Below, one piece after another: positions 1-5,880 of a DNA stretch of 11,532 nt. Under the pieces are notes generated by a model, which saw only the letters and a program-made list of their open reading frames with translations, had not been told where the DNA came from and searched no databases. The position numbers were made by a program, and so were the translations under genes. Source of the DNA: Bacteroidales bacterium (GTDB lineage: Bacteria; Bacteroidota; Bacteroidia; Bacteroidales; UBA7960); assembly GCA_007124575.1 (NCBI GenBank), contig SLEW01000161.1, forward strand, positions 1 through 11,532, read 5' to 3'. Each line of letters starts with the position of its first letter. Position 1 is the first letter of the stretch.

Positions 1-164
1 AACCCCTCGTCTCTGCCGACATCATTGGAAACCCACATTCTTCTGTCGTTGATTCACTCCTTACACAAGTAATAAACGGCAAGTTTGTGAAAGTGGTTTC
101 GTGGTACGATAATGAGTATGGCTATGCAAGCCGCGTTGCCGACATGATTGAAAAAGTAGCCTGA
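1..164 (+). CDS. gap: Glyceraldehyde-3-phosphate dehydrogenase, type I (3' end only)
   Basis: The last 53 codons of a gene that enters from the left edge; the first complete codon is at position 3 and the TGA stop at 162-164. GAPDH oxidises and phosphorylates glyceraldehyde 3-phosphate to 1,3-bisphosphoglycerate with NAD+ in glycolysis, in the cytoplasm. The visible piece contains GNPHSSVVD and the very characteristic C-terminal block VVSWYDNEYGYASRV, which carries the Asn and Tyr near the nicotinamide in this family and is followed by the usual amphipathic C-terminal helix (ADMIEKVA). The catalytic Cys and His and the Rossmann fold lie outside the window, so completeness cannot be judged. 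It is followed by a strong hairpin terminator and faces a convergent gene. Confidence 0.95.
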   Translation, partial: PLVSADIIGNPHSSVVDSLLTQVINGKFVKVVSWYDNEYGYASRVADMIEKVA

Positions 165-192
165 ATAAAAACCCTTTTCATGAGCTAAGGCT

Positions 193-246
193 AAAGGCCG
201 GCAGCCAGATACCTCAGGTATTCATGCGCTACCGGTCTTTTTTTTC
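193..246 (+). terminator. Nested-hairpin rho-independent terminator after gap
   Basis: The outer stem pairs 193-205 (AAAGGCCGGCAGC) with 228-240 (GCTACCGGTCTTT): 13 positions with one G-T wobble and one C-A mismatch. An inner stem pairs ATACC (209-213) with GGTAT (217-221) around a TCA loop. A run of T (238-246) follows on the + strand, as needed to stop transcription of gap. On the - strand the hairpin is followed only by TTTAGCC, so it would be a weaker terminator for the convergent gene. The stop codon of that gene (222-224) lies between the two 3' arms. Confidence 0.8.
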
Positions 247-806
247 CGGAAACGAGCTTTAAAACGACGATAGTTGCGATAAAACTTCTTTCGCTTCTCC
301 GAGTCAAACAAAAGATTAAACTGCAGTGGAAAAGACTTCCAGCCAATGTGCTTGTAGTCTACAATTACCGGCTTCCATTCAGTTTCTGAAAGCCGCTGCA
401 CAAACATATTCGCTCCCAAATGGAAAGTGTCGAAAAACCAAATCCTGTGCTTATCCAATAAACGAACAATTTCTTCAACATGCAACCAAAAACCTTCATG
501 GGAAATTTTTCCGTAGTCACGCACAAGCCTGGAATGTTGTCCATCATAATCATAAGGACGCTCAGTGACAAGGTTGTTAACCGATGCATCCACAATGGGA
601 TTAAAATATTGCTTTAACTCCTCAGGAAGATTATCATAAATCTTGCGCTCTTCCTCATTCATGCGTCTGCGCAAAATCCACACCTGAAGACGTTGCAAAA
701 AACCCAGGTCATGCCTTATACGCTTGATACAAAGACCCGGATCACCCTCCACGGCAAAACACTCCCTGAAGTTGCCCTCGCCAATTTTTTCAGCCGGTTT
801 GTACAT
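222..806 (-). CDS. YrbL-like protein kinase-fold protein
   Basis: 194 residues resembling the YrbL (PhoP regulatory network protein) family, small proteins with a kinase-like fold. Visible features: a glycine-rich loop IGEGNFRECF (8-17), a strand ending in the candidate ATP-binding Lys28 (CIKRI), a hinge-like LVTERPYDYDGQ (79-90), a catalytic-loop-like stretch with Asp126 and Asn133 (FFDTFHLGANMF), and Asp150 in VIVDYKHIG at the place of the DFG aspartate. The last 25 residues are very basic (RNYRRFKARFRKKK), perhaps binding membrane or nucleic acid. In enteric bacteria YrbL belongs to the PhoP regulon and its substrate is unknown; no PhoP-PhoQ pair is visible here. It is a single gene, convergent with gap and divergent from pepE, with a candidate promoter at 827-834. 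A lipopolysaccharide or sugar kinase is an alternative reading, since those families share the fold. Confidence 0.75.
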   Translation of the reverse strand: MYKPAEKIGEGNFRECFAVEGDPGLCIKRIRHDLGFLQRLQVWILRRRMNEEERKIYDNLPEELKQYFNPIVDASVNNLVTERPYDYDGQHSRLVRDYGKISHEGFWLHVEEIVRLLDKHRIWFFDTFHLGANMFVQRLSETEWKPVIVDYKHIGWKSFPLQFNLLFDSEKRKKFYRNYRRFKARFRKKKTGSA

Positions 807-826
807 ATTACCATGGAATTAATGTC

Positions 827-834
827 CAAAAATA
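827..834 (-). promoter_or_regulatory. Candidate -7 element for the YrbL-like gene
   Basis: The - strand reads TATTTTTG, an exact match to the Bacteroidota -7 consensus TAnnTTTG, and lies 21 bases upstream of the ATG at 806-804. No well-spaced TTTG -33 element is visible. The region 807-987 between the divergent genes is AT-rich and otherwise shows no clear structure. Confidence 0.45.
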
Positions 835-922
835 ATATTTTTCCAAACAACATAAGACCAAGCCACGCCCGGCAGCTAGTGTGAAAACAACAGCCAGATG
901 CAGGAAACTATTTTTTTTGTTA

Positions 923-930
923 TAACTTTG
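923..930 (+). promoter_or_regulatory. Candidate -7 element for the pepE unit
   Basis: TAACTTTG matches TAnnTTTG exactly and lies 57 bases before the pepE start. A T-tract with TTTG (911-919) is too close to serve as the -33 element, and none is seen at the usual distance. Transcription would begin near 937 and leave a leader of about 50 bases. Confidence 0.45.
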
Positions 931-987
931 AAAGATAAACAGAGCACAGAAACATTTTGCTATTACAAGTATAACCCAAAAATATAG

Positions 988-1704
988 ATGATTATGGAAA
1001 AAAGACTTTTATTAATCAGCAATTCAACCAATTATGGCGAAGAGTACCTGGATTATACCAAACCGCACATAAAAAAATTTCTCGGGGATGACGTAAAAGA
1101 GGTGCTTTTCATTCCCTATGCTGGTGTCAGCATGTCTTATGATGACTACACATCAAAGGTCGAAAACGTATTCATGAAACTCGGATACGGACTTAAGTCC
1201 GTGCATAACGCCCAGGATCCTGTTGCAGCTGTTGAAGAAGCTGAAGCAATTATAGTTGGAGGCGGAAATACTTTTCACCTGGTACATAAGATGCATGAAA
1301 CCGGAGTGATGGCAGCCATTCGCAAGAAAGCCATGGAAGGAACGCCCTACATCGGATGGAGTGCCGGCAGCAACGTGGCATGTCCCTCACTGAAGACAAC
1401 CAACGACATGCCCATCATCGAACCTTCCAGCTTCAGCACCTTAGACCTGGTGTCGTTCCAGATCAACCCGCATTATACTGATGCCATCATTCCCAATCAT
1501 AATGGCGAAAGCCGCGAAGACAGGATCCGGGAATTTCTGGTGGCCAATCCGGAAATGATTGTGGTGGGATTAAAGGAAGGAACCATGCTGCACATCGAAG
1601 GGGAAGACGTAAAATACATCGGATCTAAAACAATAAAGGTGTTCCGCAAAGATGAGCCTACCCTTGAATTTGATAAAAATGCCTCCCTTGATTTTCTTCG
1701 TTAG
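988..1704 (+). CDS. pepE: Dipeptidase E (peptidase S51), aspartyl dipeptidase
   Basis: A 238-residue cytoplasmic serine peptidase that hydrolyses dipeptides with N-terminal aspartate. The match to the enterobacterial enzyme (about 229 residues) runs along the whole length: ISNSTNYGEE at the N-terminus, FIPYAG (41-46), the IIVGGGNTFHLV block (88-99), the nucleophile elbow GWSAGSNVACPS (123-134) with Ser125, the TTNDMPI segment (137-143), and INPHYTDA with His162 followed by GESREDRIRE. Ser125, His162 and Glu197 (GLKEG) are each offset by exactly five from Ser120-His157-Glu192 reported for the Salmonella enzyme, so the active site is intact. ATG at 988 and at 994 (third codon) are both possible starts; the second would give MEKRLLLIS, closer to the usual N-terminus. 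First gene of a probable pair with the lipoprotein gene 18 bases downstream. Confidence 0.95.
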   Translation: MIMEKRLLLISNSTNYGEEYLDYTKPHIKKFLGDDVKEVLFIPYAGVSMSYDDYTSKVENVFMKLGYGLKSVHNAQDPVAAVEEAEAIIVGGGNTFHLVHKMHETGVMAAIRKKAMEGTPYIGWSAGSNVACPSLKTTNDMPIIEPSSFSTLDLVSFQINPHYTDAIIPNHNGESREDRIREFLVANPEMIVVGLKEGTMLHIEGEDVKYIGSKTIKVFRKDEPTLEFDKNASLDFLR

Positions 1705-1722
1705 GCCTAAACCCACCCGCTG

Positions 1723-2916
1723 ATGCAAAGAACATTCATTTTGCTTTTACTGGCTGCCATCCTGGTTCTTCCGGGATGTGGCAGCCATGTTCCCGTTACC
1801 ACGACGGGGCACATGGCTAACTTCAATCCGGAAGCGGATGAAGCACTTGCCTGGTATTTCCTCCCGCGGACCCTGGTTACAATTGACGTAGAAATTTCTG
1901 AAACCGTAGAAAGACCCGGGCCCTACGCCGCTTATGCAAGAAAGTATTTAGGGCTCGACGACGTAATCATGGAACCCGCACGCACTTATGAGATCGCCAG
2001 TGTTAAGATCAATCAATACGTGGAGCCTGACCCGGAACAGGTGTATTATGTGACCATACCCGACAGAGATGATGATGAAGCAGGGTTTCTCATGTCGCTT
2101 AGTGAAGCCGGCCTTTTATACAGCTTTAACAAGGCCTATGAAGACGGAGAGTTCGAAAAATCACTTACCAGAAGCCATGACGTAGGCCATTTTGGCACAG
2201 ATGCCACGTTTAACTATTTTATTGACACCAATCTCAAAGAACAGATCGACACAGTGATTGAGCATGTAATGCTCGATACCATCACCATCCAGAGAGAAAC
2301 GTTTCGCAGCTCCTGGGTTGAAAAAAGTGATGAATTGAGAGCCAGTGAAGTAGCTGAATACATCCTGGAGCTGCGCGAAAAGAAGTTTGACCTGATCAGC
2401 GGCTTCCAGGAAATAAACTATTCAAAAGAGGCACTGGAGTACATGTACGGTGAGATGGACAGGATGGAAAATGACTACCTCGACCTTTTTACGGGCATCA
2501 AGGCATCAGACACCATCCGTTATCGCTTTGTGCATAAGCCCCTCAAAGAGGACATCATAAGCCGTTACACCTTGTTTTATTTTTCTTCATCAGATGGCAT
2601 CCTCCCCGATGGCGACACAGACGGGCTTCCGGTGACGATCTCTTACGACAGAAGCAAGTCAACTGATTTCATTGACAGGCAAATAAGCCAACGAGCAGAA
2701 CCGCGACGCACGAAAGCGAAAGGTTTCCATTACCGCATTCCTGAATATTCTGACATCAATATATCCATTGGTGGCCAGACCCGGGCTGATGCCCGCGTGC
2801 TAATAAATCAGTTCGGCATCGTCCACCACCTGCCTGCTGATGACCTGGAAATCATTTTCCATCCACATACCGGCTCTGTGAAATCCGTAGGCTTCATTCA
2901 TGAAAACGACGAATAA
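1723..2916 (+). CDS. DUF4831-family lipoprotein
   Basis: 397 residues resembling the DUF4831 family, which is typical of Bacteroidota and has no established function. The N-terminus is a lipoprotein signal: MQR, a hydrophobic run, then LPGC with Cys19 as the likely lipidated residue (Pro at -2 is unusual but tolerated). The mature protein should be membrane-anchored in the periplasm or at the outer membrane. The family-like block WYFLPRTLVTIDVEISE followed by RPGPYAAYARKYLG lies at residues 44-77 and suggests a beta-rich N-terminal domain; residues 190-260 look helical and charged, and IRYRFVHKP begins a further beta-rich part. The start 18 bases after the pepE stop suggests co-transcription, though nothing links the two functions. 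No terminator with a T-run follows. Confidence 0.8.
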   Translation: MQRTFILLLLAAILVLPGCGSHVPVTTTGHMANFNPEADEALAWYFLPRTLVTIDVEISETVERPGPYAAYARKYLGLDDVIMEPARTYEIASVKINQYVEPDPEQVYYVTIPDRDDDEAGFLMSLSEAGLLYSFNKAYEDGEFEKSLTRSHDVGHFGTDATFNYFIDTNLKEQIDTVIEHVMLDTITIQRETFRSSWVEKSDELRASEVAEYILELREKKFDLISGFQEINYSKEALEYMYGEMDRMENDYLDLFTGIKASDTIRYRFVHKPLKEDIISRYTLFYFSSSDGILPDGDTDGLPVTISYDRSKSTDFIDRQISQRAEPRRTKAKGFHYRIPEYSDINISIGGQTRADARVLINQFGIVHHLPADDLEIIFHPHTGSVKSVGFIHENDE

Positions 2917-2961
2917 CCTTCTTTTGTCACTGTCTCGTTCTGAAATAGGTCTACATGGTGA

Positions 2962-3010
2962 AGGGCAGTTTAATTCAGCCCAAGGCAGCACTCTGAAGAG
3001 GGCAGCTTAA
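2962..3010. repeat. Pair of near-identical 12-base direct repeats upstream of the SDR gene
   Basis: AGGGCAGTTTAA (2962-2973) and AGGGCAGCTTAA (2999-3010) agree at 11 of 12 bases, with starts 37 bases apart. A third GGCAG core lies between them (2984-2988). They sit in the 147-base gap before the SDR gene, where no TAnnTTTG element is visible. They could be operator half-sites or chance; nothing else supports a function. Confidence 0.3.
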
Positions 3011-3063
3011 ACATAGTCATCCCCAACAATTTGAACAACAGTACTTAATAAAATCATAAACAC

Positions 3064-3819
3064 ATGAACTATTTTATCATCACAGGAGCGAGCAAAGGAC
3101 TTGGAGAAGGTCTTGCCATGGAATTGCTCCAGGAAGACCATCACCTGCTTTGCATCTCACGCACCGAAAGCGAGCAGCTGAAGAAGATGGCCGCAGCAAA
3201 AAATGTGAGCCTTGATTTTTTTCTTTACGACCTTTCAGACACCCAGGGCATTCCTGATCTCATCGAAAAGATATTTAAAAAAATAGACAGGGAGCAGGCC
3301 AAAGGTGTATACCTGGTTAACAATGCTGGGCTGATCCGGCCTGTGAACCGCGTAGAGGATTGCCCACCCAAAGAAGTGGACAAGCATATGCGCGTTAACC
3401 TTCTGGCTCCCATGCTGCTGACTTCAGGTTTCATCAAACACCTCCAGGACTGGAAGGTGGAAAAACGCATACTGAACATTTCATCAGGTGCGGCAAAAAA
3501 TCCGTACTATGGATGGAGTTGTTATTGCACCGGAAAGGCGGGCCTGGACATGTTTGGCCTCTGCGTTTCGGAAGAACAGAAAAATGAAGAGCATCCGGTA
3601 AAAACGATGGCAGTAGCCCCGGGAATTATTGATACCGGTATGCAAAGCACTATCAGGAGCACCAGTGCACGTGATTTCATCCATCGTGATAAATTTGTGT
3701 CTTTTAAGGAGACCGGGCAACTTGTGTCACCGGCCCTGGCAGGCAAAAAACTGGCTCACCTCCTGCTTTCCGATAAATTCACAGATGGTGAGATAACCGA
3801 TATCCGAGACGATTACTAG
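3064..3819 (+). CDS. Short-chain dehydrogenase/reductase, benzil/sepiapterin reductase-like
   Basis: A 251-residue NAD(P)-dependent classical SDR. Visible features: the cofactor loop TGASKGLG (7-14), SRT (32-34) after strand 2, where a basic residue favours NADPH, the YDLSD acidic turn (55-59), NNAG (86-89), and the catalytic Ser141, Tyr154 and Lys158 (ISSGAA then YCTGK). The YCTGKAGLDMF wording, with Thr-Gly between Tyr and Lys, and APGIIDTGMQ (185-194) resemble sepiapterin reductases and the (S)-benzoin-forming benzil reductases of Bacillus rather than FabG or sugar SDRs. This points to reduction of a vicinal diketone or pterin side chain, but the true substrate cannot be read from the sequence. 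The next gene begins one base after its stop, so the two are almost certainly co-transcribed and perhaps translationally coupled. Confidence 0.85.
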   Translation: MNYFIITGASKGLGEGLAMELLQEDHHLLCISRTESEQLKKMAAAKNVSLDFFLYDLSDTQGIPDLIEKIFKKIDREQAKGVYLVNNAGLIRPVNRVEDCPPKEVDKHMRVNLLAPMLLTSGFIKHLQDWKVEKRILNISSGAAKNPYYGWSCYCTGKAGLDMFGLCVSEEQKNEEHPVKTMAVAPGIIDTGMQSTIRSTSARDFIHRDKFVSFKETGQLVSPALAGKKLAHLLLSDKFTDGEITDIRDDY

Positions 3820-3820
3820 G

Positions 3821-5380
3821 ATGGAAAAGATAGACCTGCACGACTTCGAGTTTCAGCTTACCTTACGGAAGCTGCGCATAGAGGATTTCGACCAGCTGGT
3901 ATCCATGCAGAAGATATGCTTTCCCGGGATGGAGGTATGGTCGCATGAAAACATCGAAAACCAGCTCAAGCATTTTCCTGAGGGACAGATCGTCATTGAG
4001 ATCGACGACAGGGTGGTGGCGTCGTCCGGCAGCCTTATCATCGACTCGGATGATTTCGACATGAATATGTCATGGGATGAGATATGCGATTTTGGGAACA
4101 TCGGCACGCATAACCCTGAAGGAGATACGCTTTATGGGATGGAGATCATGGTACACCCTGAATTTCGTGGCATGAAGCTGGCCACCAGGTTGTACGAAGC
4201 CAGGAAAGACCTTACACGGCAGCTCAACCTCCGCCGTATCGTGATCGGGGGGCGCCTGCCGGGCTACAAGAACCACCGCGACGAGCTTAGCATCACCCAG
4301 TACGTAGACCGGGTAACCAGCAGAGCAATCTTCGACCCGGTGCTCACACCCCAACTGTCCAACGGCTTCTCATTAAAAAAGATCATCAAACAATACATGG
4401 ATGATGACAGTGAGTCGGGCGGCTATGCAACCTACCTGGAATGGACAAACTTTGACTTCCAGGAAGAGAAACAGAAACAATTTCTTGCGGCAGCACCGGT
4501 ACGCATATGCGTGGTGCAATACCAGATGCGTCCCATCAAAAGCTTTGATGAGTTTGCCATCCAGTGCGAGTATTTTGTGGATGTGGCCTCCGGCTACAAA
4601 AGCGACTTCGTGCAGTTTCCTGAAATCTTCACCCTGCAGCTGCTTTCCCTTTTTCCAAAAGAGGAACCGGGAACGGCTGCACGTAAGATCGGTGAGTTTA
4701 CCGAACAATATCTTGAGCTTTTCAGTGAGCTGGCCATCAAATACAACATCAATATCGTGGCAGGCTCACACTTCACGCCGGAGGGAGACAAATTGCATAA
4801 CATCGCCTACCTTTTCAAACGAAATGGGGAGATCGGAAAGCAATATAAGCTGCATATCACACCCAACGAAAAGAAATGGTGGGGTGTCCAGCCTGGAAAC
4901 AGCCTGGAGGTCTTTGATACCGACAAAGGCAAGATCAGCATCATGATCTGCTATGACATTGAATTTCCGGAACTGGCACGTATCGCGGTAGAACGTGGGG
5001 CACGCCTCATATTCGTGCCTTTCTGCACCGACGACCGACAGGGTTACCTGCGTGTGCGTTACTGCGCCCAGGCCAGGTGCGTGGAAAACCAGATATTTGT
5101 GGCCATTGCCGGTACCGTCGGAAACCTGCCCCAGGTAGACAACATGGACATCCAGTATGCACAGTCAGGGATATTTACCCCCTCTGACTTTTCCTTTGCC
5201 CGCGATGCCATCGCCGGCGAATGTACCCCCAACGTAGAAACCGTGATCATCAATGACATAGACCTCGAATTGCTAAAAAGGCACCGCAACAGGGGGACGG
5301 TCACAAACTGGAACGACAGACGTACCGATCTGTATCGCATCGTGGCTCTGGATCAACAGCCGGGGCCTCCGGATCATTAA
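3821..5380 (+). CDS. GNAT acetyltransferase-carbon-nitrogen hydrolase fusion (YhcX type)
   Basis: 519 residues with two enzyme domains. Residues 12-210 form a GNAT-like domain: LRIEDFDQL, then strand IMVHPEFRG leading into the acetyl-CoA loop RGMKLATRLYEAR (116-128). That loop has Lys119 where many GNATs have Gly. Residues 226-519 form a nitrilase-superfamily domain with a complete triad: Glu268 (QFPEIF), Lys343 (YKLHITP) and Cys377 (MICYDIEFPE), with Glu350 as the auxiliary glutamate. It should hydrolyse an amide or nitrile-like C-N bond through a Cys thioester; acetyl or another acyl may be moved by the first domain. The architecture matches Bacillus YhcX (about 513 residues) and is known in many bacteria, but to my knowledge its substrate is not settled. 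It is not a local gene-fusion accident. It starts one base after the SDR stop and ends 17 bases before the DoxX-like gene. Confidence 0.92.
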   Translation: MEKIDLHDFEFQLTLRKLRIEDFDQLVSMQKICFPGMEVWSHENIENQLKHFPEGQIVIEIDDRVVASSGSLIIDSDDFDMNMSWDEICDFGNIGTHNPEGDTLYGMEIMVHPEFRGMKLATRLYEARKDLTRQLNLRRIVIGGRLPGYKNHRDELSITQYVDRVTSRAIFDPVLTPQLSNGFSLKKIIKQYMDDDSESGGYATYLEWTNFDFQEEKQKQFLAAAPVRICVVQYQMRPIKSFDEFAIQCEYFVDVASGYKSDFVQFPEIFTLQLLSLFPKEEPGTAARKIGEFTEQYLELFSELAIKYNINIVAGSHFTPEGDKLHNIAYLFKRNGEIGKQYKLHITPNEKKWWGVQPGNSLEVFDTDKGKISIMICYDIEFPELARIAVERGARLIFVPFCTDDRQGYLRVRYCAQARCVENQIFVAIAGTVGNLPQVDNMDIQYAQSGIFTPSDFSFARDAIAGECTPNVETVIINDIDLELLKRHRNRGTVTNWNDRRTDLYRIVALDQQPGPPDH

Positions 5381-5397
5381 TTTTCCGGCCATACAAA

Positions 5398-5865
5398 ATG
5401 AAAAAAATGACTTCTATTGAAAAAAAAGCTTATCGTTGGATGTCAAAGCATAGCGTCACCCTGCTGCGTGTTGGCATCGGCATTGTATTTTTCTGGTTCG
5501 GCATACAGAAGTTTTTCCCCGGAATGAGTTCCGCAGAAGATCTGGCAACCAGAACCATTGAAGTTATGACCTTTGGACTGATTGAGCAGTCTGTTGGCAT
5601 GTTTTTGCTTGCATTCTGGGAAGTCATTATAGGCATTACCTTCATTTTTGGCATCTACATGCGGATAGCCATACCCCTGCTGTTTTTACAGATGATCGGC
5701 ACCATTACTCCCCTGTTTTTCTTTCCGGAAGAGACTTTTACCATGATTCCGGTAGTTCCCAATATTATTGGACAATACATAATTAAAAATATCGTGCTTA
5801 TTGCTGCAGGCATGGTCATAGGGGCGCATCACTTCGGATACCTGACCCACAGGCAGGAAAGATAA
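5398..5865 (+). CDS. DoxX-like four-helix membrane protein
   Basis: 155 residues with a basic N-terminus and four likely membrane helices at about 20-38, 64-86, 89-108 and 127-146. The first helix holds LLRVGIGIVFFWFGIQKFFPG (22-42), the Arg...Gly...Lys-Phe pattern typical of DoxX/YkgB-like proteins, and the second holds Glu75 in AFWEVIIG. The family is linked in various bacteria to quinol oxidation or thiol/redox homeostasis, but most members have no assigned role. It lies in the inner membrane and is the last gene of the SDR/GNAT-nitrilase unit. ATG at 5398 is followed by a second ATG at codon 4; neither has a clear ribosome binding site. It ends 15 bases before the stop of the convergent gene, with no clear terminator, so read-through into antisense is possible. 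Confidence 0.75.
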   Translation: MKKMTSIEKKAYRWMSKHSVTLLRVGIGIVFFWFGIQKFFPGMSSAEDLATRTIEVMTFGLIEQSVGMFLLAFWEVIIGITFIFGIYMRIAIPLLFLQMIGTITPLFFFPEETFTMIPVVPNIIGQYIIKNIVLIAAGMVIGAHHFGYLTHRQER

Positions 5866-5880
5866 AAGCCCATCCCAGGA

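Noticed and set aside
2800..2991. 63-residue open frame on the - strand
   Set aside because: Mostly antisense to the end of the DUF4831 gene, with no recognisable features.
2991..3000. CTCTGAAGAG as a terminator hairpin after the DUF4831 gene
   Set aside because: The stem is only three to four bases and is not followed by T.
4401..4946. 181-residue open frame on the + strand
   Set aside because: It lies wholly inside the GNAT-nitrilase gene in another frame, has low-complexity Ser/Arg/Thr-rich composition and no recognisable domain.
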